A stretch of DNA of 64,000 nt. Source: Chrysophaeum taylorii (lineage: Eukaryota; Sar; Pelagophyceae; Pelagomonadales; Pelagomonadaceae). The stretch covers positions 248,001 through 312,000 of the forward strand of contig JAQMWT010000340.1 in the NCBI GenBank assembly GCA_029834535.1. The letters run 5' to 3'. Shown here in pieces: positions 28,205 to 40,271 of the stretch (the first letter of the stretch is position 1; the number at the start of each line of letters is the position of its first letter). Under the pieces are notes generated by a model that was not told the origin of the DNA, did no database searches, and saw only the letters and a program-made list of their open reading frames with translations. The position numbers and the translations under genes are program-made.

Positions 28205-31200
28205 TTAGGTAAGAACGCCGACCTTGGCGGTTAGTTCATTAAGAGAGGCCTGTGGTACGAACGAAGTGGCTAAAGGAGCGGACGATGGTTGAGGTGCTTC
28301 GGCAGCAGAACCGCCAGCTAAGGGAGCTGGGTAGTTTAACGACGTTTCGGTCGTATCAGTGATTTCTGCATAAATCCGAGGAAACTTGTTGGACGGTAGC
28401 TTGATGAAATCACGAGTCTCTTCATCTGAGCAATTGGGAGATCGCATCTCATCAATAACAGAGGGAGAGCGACATTCAGCAGCAGTGGTGACGTACGTGG
28501 AGACGTGATTAAGCAAAGCTCGTGTACGTTGCTCGAGCACCGTCGAATATAAATTCGATTGAATGAGCGAGTAGCGCTTCAGGTGAGCACGTGCAATCGC
28601 CACCAGCATAGACGGGTGTTCACCATGCATGAATGTCAAGTAGTTAAGGTTGAGGACACAGGGCGATTGATTTGGATCGCGGGAGACTGGTGATTCCATT
28701 AGCAGATCGGAGTGTAAGTTAGCGTGCCGTGAGATCAACTGGACCAGTAGCGCCTTAAGATCTGAGGGGAGATAATGCGTGCGAATGCTTAGAGTAGCAC
28801 GGAGATGGCCCGCAGGAGAAGACACGCATGGAGGGTGGTCGATGTCGTGGTTACGCGCGACAATCTTGATGCTATCTTTGAGGTAATCGGCGTTTAGACA
28901 AGCCCAACACACAAGTGCAGTGAGAACACTTGCAGACGAGAAGTTGCTAGCTTCGTGTGTGCTGCTGGCTAGGTGTGCAGAGACTACAGGCGCCACCTCA
29001 GCGGGTATATTCTTCTTGTAAATATCGGTGCTGATCCTTCGGTAAAGCATAAGGAGCAATAACGGCCACAAGGTAATTCTCCTGTTGGGCCCACGAGTAC
29101 AGATACAGTGGTCTTAATATAGCTGGCGAGATAGCCATAGTTCTCATGATTGGTGCCCGCACGGATAACAGGGAAGACAACGCCAAAAAGGAAAAGGGGT
29201 CGTCGACGTTGTAGATGTTAGTCACAACATCCGAAAGGTCCACATCCGCGATAGACGGCAAGAATGGAGTAACAGGCACACGGAACGTTTCGTTCATGGA
29301 AAGACCGGTCAGGAAGGCAATGTAATCAATGGTGAGGCAGCTGGCTAGATTGAGAGGAAGAGGATTGCAATCTTTGCCATTTCCAGCACTAGCAGCCGTG
29401 CGACCTAGCAAATGTGAAATATCACGGATGGAGGTGTTCTGGCGGTGTTCACGGGACTGCGAGTTAACTGGAACAAAAGAGCAGGGTGTTTCTCAGCGAC
29501 CTGGGGACACCCCTTTAGAAAATGGACGCCGACCTGGTTGGAAGGGCATCGCTCTTTTCCGGTTGAAACTTGTGGCACGAAAGGAAGGGGTAGATTGCGG
29601 TCCCGAGGGTAAGCATTTAAATGCTTTCCTTGTTCAAACTTGGGTCGAAACGTAGAGAACTCGGCTGCAAGACGTTTAGTGAGTCCGTCAGCCACGTTTG
29701 ACTTGCCAGGAACGTGATGGACTCGAATCTTTTTCGAGACGGCATACTCGCGTAGAAAGCGTTTTACTACTACGAGAGGTGCCACCAGGATTGTTAGAAG
29801 TATGTACACTGCTGAGCAGCAGCATTGTCCGAGAGTCGCGGTAGGCTTCGAATGAAGCTCTTATCTTCTGCGATGGGGTTGTTGTCATCATCGTAGTCAG
29901 CTGGTGGGTCCTTATCGGCATGAGTGTTGATGAAGAAGGTAGGGTTGACTACGAAAGACAGCTCCAGTAAGAGCTTCCGGAGCCAGACTGCTTCATCTGC
30001 ACAGACGCCCGATGCAACGAGCTCAGTCTCGTGCGTAGAGCACGAGACTATTGGCTGTAACTTACTCTTCCATGAGATAAGGCAGTTGAACACGTAGAAA
30101 ACGAAACCGGTGGTGGACTTTCGATTTCCCTGAGCAAGAGAGGGTGCGTTGTCGGCGTCGACCATAGCAACCAAGGGGTCAAAATTGCCGGAGGCTATTT
30201 GATTGGTCTGGCAGTCGACCATAGTGGAAAGATCGACTCTGTTAGCGGATATGATGCGACGGTGATTTTCGATCGCATTGCTTTTAGGGTGGAACCAAGG
30301 ACGTAGTGCCCTATTCTCTGGCTTTACCAGATAGCGCAGGAGGCTCTGTAACGTGTACACATGCACGTAAGTTGGTGAGTGCATTCCTATAGAACAGCGT
30401 CCTAGTTCCTGCGAGAAATCTAGGACGGCTGGGAGTATTCACAAACACTAACTTAACCAAAAGGGGAGCAAAGTGTCCATGAATGTAGACTTCAACATCG
30501 GACGTCGGCGCACCGTCTTCATATTGGAAGGATGGCGACACTGGGTATTTTAGAGGTGTAAGGTTTTTGAGGATCTCGTGTTCATCGAACAGGGAACCCA
30601 ATTTGGCTTGGACATCCAGAGAGATGGAACCATCAGTGGTGCGACAGACACGCATACATAAGAGAGTGTGCGCAGGTTCGAATTGCCCCACTGAGTAACG
30701 GTCGTGGAGGGCCGGCCTGCTGGAGTTCCAAGCGCAAGTCATCCTTATTGGCGACTATAACTATATCGTCGACTGATAAGCTGCATATGAGGAAGTGGGC
30801 CAAGGCAGTGACACGTGCACACAGACGAGAGTCTGAGTGAAGTCGTCTGTAACATAGACCACAAGAGAATTGTCAATTTCCTTGTTCCACAAGGAAGGTG
30901 ATTGCCTAAGTCCATACAGGGACTTAATCGATTTCGGCAATCGGCGGCTGCGATACTTATCGTCTTGAGGGTCAAGCAACTTGATGCCGCCGGGTAGTTG
31001 TACGAAGACGTGCGCCTCGATGTCGGACTGGACGAACGCGTTGGGCACGTCGGCGTGGTAGACGGGGAGGTTATTGTAAGCAGCAACGACAAGGATGACG
31101 CGTACAGCCGTCATCGTTGCCATGGGACTGTAGGTGGTGAAAAAATCTGCACCAAGCGAGGCGGAAAATGCATGTAGAACGAGTCGAGCCTTGTGCTTGA

Positions 31201-32156
31201 TATACTTCCCGGCAGAGTTAGTCTTGGTTTTGAGTATCAGGCGGCTGTCGATGGGTCGAGTGTTGCTGTCTGGTAGAGACAACTTGAAACAGCCGAAGCG
31301 AAAAATGTCGTGGATCTCGTTGACATATGTTTGACGGACTTCGGGAGACAGGCCTTTTAAGCACCTGAGCTTGTGCTCGTCGATGTGGATATTAGACTCT
31401 TGGACCTTGCGCTCGTCTGGGCCTACAGTTGAGGGGGACCCGTAGATTAACGACTTTTCGGTCGAAGCAGCGTAAAGCACTTCTGGATAGGCGTGTGTGG
31501 AGTGAGCTGCAGGGGTTAAGGGGTCTGGTTCTAGTTGGACCAGGAGAAGTGGTTCCTCGTGGAGGACCTGAGTAATATACTCAGTGGAGAAGAGAAGGTA
31601 CTCTTCAAGGTCAGTTAAAGAGGAGGATGTGGCACCAAATTCAGGTGGGGATCAAGGCGTGTTGTGGTTGTGATCGATGAAGCTGGAAGATGTCGGGTAA
31701 GCGTATGCATACAGCAGAGGAGAGACACCAAAGGGAGCAGCGTTGTCAATAAACATGGCAGCAAGGGGAAGAGGTAGAGGACGAAAGGGGGTGCCATCCG
31801 TGGTAAGGTTAGTAGGCACTGGGATACTAGAGGCACAGCTGGATTGCGAAAAGACACCATCCAGCATAGGGTAGCGAGAAAGGAGGTCGGTACGCAAAGG
31901 TAGAATGTTGCGAACCGGAAATGCCTGTTCCCCCTCAGAGTTGATAGTTGCCAGTGGATGCCACCAGAGGTGTTGAGGGCGGAGAGGGAGGGCGATTTAA
32001 GAGCGAGGAACTTGCGTTAGAGATCTCATCGAAAGTCGGCAAGTTTGCCACCAGTTTGTTTGGACGTACCAACAGCTGGAGCTTGAAGCCGAGTTATGAT
32101 GGAGTGCATGGAGGCGGCTTTGCGCTGGTTGGGGCGGCGAGGACCGGGTTGGAGCT

Positions 32157-32304
32157 TAGAGAACAGTAAAAATCACAGTGCCCCTGGTAGAGAATGATGG
32201 CAGTGGTAGTGCCACCCTGCTTGTCCTTTCCTCTTACGACACAAAGAGCGGCACGGTGTTCGACACAGCGATTTGTTGGTTATTGGGTGTGAGTGTGATA
32301 GTGA
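32157..32304 (-). repeat. 3' LTR of the inner element
   Basis: 148 bp, 98.6% identical by eye to 40124-40271 (two substitutions). It lies at the left end, which is the 3' end in element orientation. Confidence 0.8.
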
Positions 32305-35300
32305 GGGGGGGGGTACTAACCCTAAATGGAATTTTGTATCTCTACGCCCTCGCAGATTGAACTCGGTGATGAGCGAAATCTGGAACTAACAAAACAAATG
32401 TCTGACCAGAAACAAATGGACGTGGCGTTGTGACGAGGCGTGGAATGAGAAGTGTGCGAAGTACACGAGAAAGATAGAGTAGAGCGGAGTAGCAGGTGAG
32501 TGTAAGTGAGAAAGGAGAAAGAGCGCGAAGTTGAACGGGGAATAGGTTGAGAGGGGAAGCAGAATGAAAAGGATATTGCAAGGAGAGGTGATATTGCAAG
32601 GAGAGGTGAATGATCAAGGAAAGGAAAAGGTATCGATCGTAAGGAAGAGGGAACGTGGAGGAAGATGCTAGGTGGGCTAATGGCGAAGTATGGCGAATTC
32701 TGTACGAGAGATCAGATCATCTTGTTCAATGACTGAAGGAAGAAGGATGTAATGACAATATCGTGAAGAATAAGCGAGTGTACTAGTGTCATAGTTGAAG
32801 TCGAAAGTTGTACGCAGCAAGTCGTGGGCGTTCCGTGATGTAAGACGACGGTGCGTACGGGTGGATAAATCCTAAGTGGCTGGTGGATCCTCATAGTAGA
32901 ACGGGTGGTCTAACGGATAACAACAGTAGGGATCATGGGTCGGGCAGTCGTGAATTGTGCAGCAGACCAATGATTGATCGGAAGGCGAATAGTGAGAGTG
33001 GCCGTAGGAATGAGATTCTATTGTGACTAAAGTTGGGCTAGTAAGGGTGTGACGATGTGACTGAGCGGCAGCGTTATCCCATGAAGCGACATGACCATTT
33101 AACCAAATCGGTTTCGACATGGTAAGGTAATTGTCGTAGCGATAGCGAGTAAGGCGGAGTTGTTCCTGGAAGATGAGAGAACCAGAATTGCCTGTCACAT
33201 ACGTGTCGAAGCTGTCGTCCGGAGTGTAGTGTGGGACAGCTGAAGCTAAACCATGAGCGTCTAAAGTAATATGCGGATAATCGTAGCGTGATGTTGATAT
33301 CGGGATGAAGTTGTCTGGGGGTGGCCATAAACATGAAAACTCTAAATTTGCTGTAGACTTGGAGTTGTGATCTGGTGGAGGTCGCCAGTTGCTATCATCG
33401 AAAGATGATTGGACTGAGACTGAGGTTTGCGAGTGTGTCGCGTATGATGGTGGATGCAGGCGTGTATCCTGTGCAGAAGAGTCGGTGCCATACCTGGGGG
33501 AGAGTTGACTTCGAAGGTATGGTCGGAGTCGCATCTTTCGTGTTCTATTCGGCAAATTAATCCTGAGTCGTGACAATCGACTGATCCAGTATTCATTTCA
33601 AGTCCGGAGTCGTTTTCACCAGAATCAAACTTCCCTTGATGTACACGCGCGATTGAGCGTGGTGCATCCCTGGTGAATCGTGGAGTGACGGAAAGAGGAG
33701 ACATTCGACTGAAGGGTGTTGTCGACATGCGAGAGGTGTACAGTATACAACGTGTAGGGAGCGTATGTTTCAAGAGAGGATTAATCTGTGGACGGGAGAT
33801 GTCCGAAGAGTGAGCATGATGTGAGGTAATGTCCATAATGCGAGAACTGTCCGATAAGGAGTCATGCGAGACTGTGGCTAGCAGCGAGTGTGCGGGAATG
33901 AAGGAAGAGATAGGCATGGCAGTTGACTTCCCTTGATTCGTAACACAGCTGGGTGGGGCTAGCGGTGTGCGGCAGTGACATCCGGTAGAATGCTGAGAGC
34001 AGAGCGCGTGTCCAACCTGTGGAGATTGGGGGTTATCCTCGCGGGTGCTACGGAAAATGTCGACTGGGTGCGAATCGCGATGGCGGCTGTTGGGCTCAGA
34101 GTTCTGCAAGATGGAACCTGCATTGTGAATGGAGAGGAGCGAACCGGGTGCGTCATAAGAGCGTAATACGCGAGTGCAGTCTGAGCTGTGTCCGAAGCAG
34201 AATTCAGATAGTAATGTCGACAGATGCGAAACGTGATCAGAATTGGGCGAGGATGTCGCGTGAAGTCGTGTTGTAACCGAACCATGGAGGTGCAGGGCTT
34301 CAACGTCAAGCATAGTGCTGGGAGGGACGTGAAAAGAGGTGAGCAAAGGACTCTGCATGCGGCTATCATTTTGTGGCGGGCATTTATTGCGCGAGACTAG
34401 CGATAACTGCGACGTGTGGCTTTGGCGTGGCAGAACTTCGTCTGCATATGGCAGCGTGCATGATAAAATCGAGCGAGCTGAAACTTGAGAGGTGTGACCT
34501 GCAAGAGACTGACGGAAGAGCGTGGGAGGCTCTAAATTGCATTGATGACGGAACTTACTTTCATCACAAATCGTCGGGGATTTGGTCGTCGGGAGTCGCG
34601 TTGAAGCGGGGAGGAACGACGAATGCTCATCAGGTCTTGGCGTGTGACAGAGGTCCTTAGAAAGAGGGACTTCGGTACGTGCCTCTAAGTGAGTTCCGAT
34701 GTAGCCAGAGTAGCCATAGGAGGCATGACTGATACGAATCGAAACGAATCTTGTCGTCGGTGGAAAACTAATGCGCCTTCGTAATTCGAACTGGGTGAAA
34801 TCTTCGAATTGCCGGTGAGACGGAGAGATCATGGTTGCGGAACGAGCGCAGAGCCGGGCGGCGGTCGGAGGAGGCGCTTCCGCGGTGGCAGAAACGACAG
34901 TGTTCTGCTTATCCCGAACCAAAAGGTGTTCGGGCATCGTACTGTGCGACAAGCGAGCGTGCATCTCAGTTGACTGCGAGTGTACCATGAGGATGGCGCA
35001 ATGTTGGTAGTCTAAACCGAGAGGGGCGGTGAGCGTGCCGTCGCGAGTGCATAGGAGCCTGTGCGGTGTCTGGGCTGTAATCGGAATATGGCGTATGGCG
35101 TCATACAAGGCGATGGGAGCTGAATCAGACGTGATGGGACTGGCTATTAGTGCCGGGAGCAGCATGTCGGGGGTAACGCTCAGAGATGAGGGTGGAACGC
35201 AGTCCACTTCTATCTTGGTTGCCGTATGAGGCGGTAATACGAGCGTAAACATCTGACGTGAAGGAAATGCTTGTGTTCCAAACGAGAATGCGGGAAAAGT

Positions 35301-38300
35301 CGCATGGGAAAGTTGCATATTGTCTCTGCTGCAGTCAAATGCTTTGGAGGAAACCAATGGAGAAACCATGAGCACATGGGTGGCGTCTGGTAGCCAAATT
35401 TTCTGTGGGATTGGCGGAGGTGGCTCCAAAGTAGGATTCCTTCTTGGGTTTGACTCAAGCGCTGCGATGAGTTCGTGCTCGAGATCATGGTCGTCCAATA
35501 GATGACATGAGGTGATCGCGAATGAGCGATGCGTCAACCTGGTGTCAGGGGAGACCGAGGTGGTGCAGTGACCTGTCTGGCTGAGGTAGCCGTGCTGGTA
35601 AGATTCCAGCGGGTGCGCATAACTCTGGAGAGTGCTGACATTGCTAGTGCCTGATCTGCAGTCGTGCAGGGAGGCGATATCGCCTGTGCTGATGCGGATT
35701 GCAGCGACAGCGGCGGGTCAGGTGCCTGGGAGGCTGGAAGGCGGCCTTTGTCTTCCAGGGGCGAAGGGAGCAAGCAAAGCTGTAGCTTCATCTCGTCGTG
35801 ATCAGATAGGCGCAATGAGATGGTACGCGTGATCGTGATGCGCTTACCTGTATCTTTATGATGTACCTGTGTGTCCTGCGGTGGTGCTTCTGTGAGCGGG
35901 ATATATCTGAAGGACTGATCCATCGGACGGGGTGCATCAGCTATGAATGAGACAGGAGCCAGTAGCAGTGCAAGGTCGGGTAACAGAACGTGTGCGTGGT
36001 CGAGCAATTGAGCGTTGGACCTGGGCATCGTCTGCATAGTCTGGAACCGTGCTATGCAGTTGGTTTGCATTGTCTCGTCTGCTACATCAATGGGCTGATT
36101 GGTGTAGCTAGCTTTTGTGGTCTTATTTTTCGTCTTGTCATCCAATAGAGACTGCGAGATAGTACTCGTTGCTATGTGCTAGACTAGAAGAAACTGTTGA
36201 GCAGCTGTGGAGAGCTCAGTGCTTTCTTGTCTGGCAGTTTCTGTGGCTGTGAAGTTCCAGAGACATGGTTGCGCAGCGTAAGGCGTCTTGGCATTGGGGA
36301 TTGCCATAAAGTGACTCGTAAGTTCAACGTCGGACGTCGGACGTCGGAGAATGCATCGAAAGACCTATGAGGCCACCAATTGAAATGCGCCCTCGTAAGG
36401 CGTGCGCGACGTTGTGCGGGCGCGATCGACTTATGTTGGTGATCGGAAGGTCGTGAGACACGTGGCGGCGCGGAGCGTCGGTGGAAATGACGAGTGTCTT
36501 GGTGTTAAAGGCGGTGACGCGGAGAGCATCGAGAAGCGTGTCATGCTCCAAGAGCAAAAGCGCGTGATGCGGGTGGTCCGAAGCCAGTCCCAAAAGGGGT
36601 GTGGTTCGCGTCTGACCTGTCTGCAAGGTAGTGCAGATGGGCGCGTGAGTTGAGATCCCGTGGTGGAGAGTATCCGGCCTGGAATGCTTGGGGTCCAGTG
36701 CGGGAAATCGAAAAGGGGGATCGCCGAAGGAGAGTGCAGTAGAACCAAGGGCGATGGAAGGGTCAGTCATGCTGGGTGCATCCTCAATGGCGGAGATGCG
36801 GGGACCAGAGCAGTGAGTGCCGTAGTGACCAGGGTTGCCCATAGGCGTGTCGTGCATTCGAAGGTGCGGGCGTGTGACATGCGTCCTCGAATGAGGAGTG
36901 ACGTGCCGAGCGATAAGACGCTTTTGAGGGAGGCAACGTGCGTGACTTGGGTGCATGTTTGTGGTGGAGCCGGCAGCTGGCGTGGAACATTTGTTGTACA
37001 TTCCACTTATGCGAAAATGCTGACTGAAGCGGTTCAGGGGGAGTGAGTATGTATAGTGCGCGCGGAGAACGTCTCCTGAGAGCGCAACATCGATTTTCCG
37101 GAGGCAGCACAAGGGTGTGGCGTCCAGAAGAGAGCTATGCAAGGGGACATAAAGGACCAAAGTGGTCGCAATAGAAGCGTGCATGGTTTGCGGCTGATCG
37201 GGCCGTTCAGAACTCTCGAAATCTTTGTCTGTTACTGCAGCCATGGGGAAGGCTTTCCAGAAGCTTGATCGCGGTGAGACTGGAGGGTCGGCAGCCGAAA
37301 GGAGTGCGTCCTCTGACTGAGAGTTGGGGAGCGGGTGATCATGTGCTGCGACTGATGCTCGTGCGATGACATCCATCGAATCGTGAAATGGTGATAGCAG
37401 ATGGGCCCAGTGTTCCTTCGGCAAGACTGCTTCCTGGGCCGTTGTGCCCGAAGAGAGGAGAAGCCCTTGTGAATGTCTTGGCAGCATGATGGTGATCATG
37501 ACCATCAGGGAGAGAGCTGTCTGTTGATAATTCGGAATTTGTCGACTCTTGATATACGTTGTTGTGCTTCGTGGTTTCTCTTTGCACGTGTAGAACGTCG
37601 CCGGTGGTAGGGGTACGGTCGCCGGTGTTGGATGTACGCCCTCGCAACTCGAACGCGGGGATGTGGTCGAGTTGGAATAAACCAGGTGGCTGAGAAGGCG
37701 AACGGGTGCAAAGGGGTTCGGGGGGTGCCAGATAGACGAAGAGTGATTTGGCAGAAAAGGAGGGGCCAGAGATGGCGGGGGGTAGAGAACACATAGGCGG
37801 AGCGGGTGGTGAACCAGGAGAACCAGGTCCGGGGCATCGGTGGAGGTGGTGATGATACTCGGGATCGGGAGAGAGGCATTGAAGGTTTGTTCGGAAGGGG
37901 ACGAAGGTAGGTGGTGAATGGGGAAAGGAGGTGAAAGATGCGATGCAGCATCTTTGGTGGGGTGGGTGGCATCCAAGGAGGTAAGAATGGTTTGGAGAAT
38001 GGGGTTGGTTTCAAAGTGGGAGTTGCGGATGTCAGCGTGGGCAGTTTCGAGTGCCTTGAACTGGGCGTGTGTGAGATGGAGCTCCGCGTGGGTGGAGACC
38101 AATTCGTCAGCTTGGATGGCGAGCTGGGCAGTGGCGAAGGCTAAGGCAGCGTCGGTTATGGCGAGTTTGGCGGCTGTGGAGGACAAAGCGTCGTCCTTGA
38201 GAGTGAGCGTGGCCTTGGTTGCGGCCAAGTCGGCGGTCTGGGAGTGGAATGCAGCCTGAGTGGTGGCCAACTCGCGTTGGAGCGCAGACGGAGGTGCATT

Positions 38301-38349
38301 GGAACTTTGAGAAAGAAGGTGGAGTGTTGCTTGGGTGGAGACGGGAGAA

Positions 38350-38690
38350 GGGTCGTAGCCGTGGAGTGCGTAATCACGCGGGTGGAGATGAAAATCGGGG
38401 GGACAGCGACTTTCGAAAGGTGATGAAGGTCGGTCAGGAGGGTCCGATGGTTGGGCGGCAGTAGCTTGAGCCGCAGAAGGAGCTGGGGTAGTAATGGAAG
38501 CCGTCGTGGCCGTAGGTGACATGGTCTTGTGGGTGGAGATGAAAGTCTTGAGGAGAGTGACTTGCGAAAGATGATGGATATCGGACAGAAGGGTCCGACG
38601 GTGGGGCGGCAGGAGCTTTAGCCGCGGTGGGGGCTTGGTCAGGGATGACGGTGCCGGGGCCGTCATGGCCGTAGGTGGCATGATCATCGG
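38350..38690. repeat. Tandem duplication of about 170 bp inside the inner element
   Basis: Two neighbouring segments share the ordered words GGGTGGAGATGAAA, GCGAAAG/TCGAAAG, GGTCCGA, GGGCGGCAG and GGCCGTAGGTG. In the long open stretch this gives two related N-terminal blocks. The copies have diverged noticeably. Confidence 0.6.
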
Positions 38691-39426
38691 GAAGGGAATG
38701 AGTGTTGCGGCGAAGGGGTTGACGAGGATGTTGGGGAACTTGAATAGATGGTGAAGGGGGAGTCGCCGATAGTGGGGAGTTGGGCTTCAGTGAAGGAGGT
38801 GGAGGCTCCGGTGGGGTTGGTGGAGTGAAGGGAGTAATGTTTAGTGGTGGTTATCGTGGAATGTTCAACATCACTTGTGCGATATTCGAACAAGGTGGAG
38901 TGTCCTCGTGAATGTGGGGTGTGGCGGGTTGTGGAGTAACCTTGGCTATGCCTGGGTCCGGAGGGAAGGCACTGGAGTCTGAGACTTTGCCATGGGATGT
39001 TTGACATCCGGCGGAGTGGACGGCAGGAGGTGGGTTCTGTTCGTGTTCGAGAACGTGTTGAACAGCAGGAGGGGGGGTGACCATCGAGATGATCGGGTCT
39101 TGGGTCGCGACTTCGTGAGAAGTTTGCTTGAGGGGGGTTGCCGTATGAACAGCTGGTGGGGAAGCTTGTTCAAGTTGCTCGTCCTGGTCGAGTTGCTCGT
39201 CTTGAGCTTCGATTCTTGCGGCGAGCGCAGCATGGTCGGCAGCGTGTTTGGCTCTGAGATTAGCGAAATCAGTGTCGATCCGATTAGAGAAATCATCTAG
39301 GAGCTCTAGGAGCGGTTGCCAGAAAGCTCGGAGCTCTTGTGGTGTAGCGAATTGCTTCGCCGATTCCAGACTCGGGACTTGTGGGTCACGAGTCGCCATT
39401 GTTTTTGGGTTGCTTTTTGCGCTGTT

Positions 39427-39888
39427 TCCACGCGCAGTGCGCCCGCGTCATGTGTCGTGTGACCCGGAAACACACCTGGTCCCACCACATCTCAACGGAG
39501 ATCCTGCGGCGGCGCCTCGGCCTCGAGTCCATCGACGTCTACGTCACGCGCCGCCAGCTCCGCTGGGCCGGTCACGTCGCCCGCATGCCCTTCTCCCGAC
39601 TCCCTCGCAAGATGCTCTCGTCTTGGGTCCGCTCCAAGCGCCCACCGGGGGCTCCGCAGATGACGTACGGGAGGTCGCTCGCCAAGGCACTCCGGAAATG
39701 CGACATCCCCTTCAACTCGTGGCACGACCTCGCACAAGACCGCGCGCAGTGGCGGTCCGCCATCCATGCACTTTCATCCCAAGCTTCTACCCCAACTGTG
39801 TGATTTTTTTGCTCTGTGATTCTGGACCGGCTACTACCGGCCCAGCCTGGCTCCCACGCCCGGGAGAGGTCCGAAGTTAGTTAGTTAG
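39427..39888 (+). mobile_element. 5'-truncated LINE with a 12-bp target-site duplication
   Basis: A 462-bp 3' end of a non-LTR retrotransposon. It encodes the last part of ORF2 without a break, with the C-terminal motif common in LINEs: VYVTRRQLRWAGHVARM, RPPGAPQMTYGRSL, then WHDLAQDRAQWR. After the stop comes a short 3' UTR (CCTGGCTCCCACGCCCGGGA) and an AGTT tail. The 12-bp word TTTTGCGCTGTT occurs on both sides (39415-39426 and 39889-39900), a perfect target-site duplication. The insertion sits in the leader of the inner LTR element, so it is the youngest of the three nested insertions. Codons and ending suggest the same family as the copies at 45 and 61 kb. Confidence 0.92.
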
Positions 39889-39910
39889 TTTTGCGCTGTT
39901 GTTGGTTGCT

Positions 39911-39959
39911 TTCACACTTTTTCACACTTTTTCACACTTTTTCACACTTTTTCACACTT
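39911..39959. repeat. Five copies of a 10-bp TTCACACTTT unit
   Basis: A short minisatellite in the leader of the inner LTR element, just right of the LINE target duplication. Confidence 0.9.
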
Positions 39960-40109
39960 GTTCACCAGTAGCAAGCGATGACACTTGACTACGGTCTTAG
40001 AAACTTCAGAAACTTCAGGAGATTGCTCTACCTGGAAATCCTGGGTCTTTGTCCGAGACGTCGATCGAGATCGATGTCTTTCGGAGGACGTTTCTCTACC
40101 AGTACCTGA

Positions 40110-40123
40110 CTGGGCCCATAACC
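40110..40123 (-). promoter_or_regulatory. Primer-binding site for the initiator tRNA-Met half molecule
   Basis: On the plus strand CTGGGCCCATAACC equals the anticodon stem and loop of eukaryotic initiator tRNA-Met. On the minus strand, the element strand, it is therefore complementary to that tRNA and abuts the LTR with no gap. Drosophila copia is known to prime from an iMet tRNA fragment at the equivalent place. Only 14 bases match, so it is not a tRNA gene. Confidence 0.8.
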
Positions 40124-40271
40124 TAGAGAACAGTAAAAATCACTGTGCCCCTGGTAGAGAATGATGGCAGTGGTAGTGCCACCCTGCTTGTCCTGTCCTC
40201 TTACGACACAAAGAGCGGCACGGTGTTCGACACAGCGATTTGTTGGTTATTGGGTGTGAGTGTGATAGTGA
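40124..40271 (-). repeat. 5' LTR of the inner element
   Basis: The partner of 32157-32304; directly followed on the minus strand by the primer-binding site. Confidence 0.8.

Larger units (their letters stand above)
32157..40271 (-). mobile_element. LTR retroelement with 148-bp LTRs (inner, probably non-autonomous)
   Basis: Bounded by two 148-bp direct repeats with only two differences, so it is young compared with the host copia element. Directly inside the right-hand repeat is a 14-bp primer-binding site for half-tRNA-iMet, which fixes the element on the minus strand. Its interior carries long minus-strand open stretches at 38851-39399, 36324-38687 and 33342-35537, rich in Ser, Pro, His and Thr. 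A coiled-coil-like Ala/Thr-rich segment lies near 38.0-38.3 kb. No protease, integrase or reverse transcriptase is recognised, which suggests a non-autonomous element, perhaps with gag-like products. A LINE is inserted in its leader (39427-39888). No matching target duplication is seen outside the LTRs, and the tract before the 3' LTR is C-rich rather than purine-rich on the element strand. It looks broken in a few places. Confidence 0.7.

Noticed and set aside
40110-40123. An initiator tRNA-Met gene
   Set aside because: Only the anticodon stem-loop matches, with no acceptor or T arm. It is a retroelement primer-binding site.
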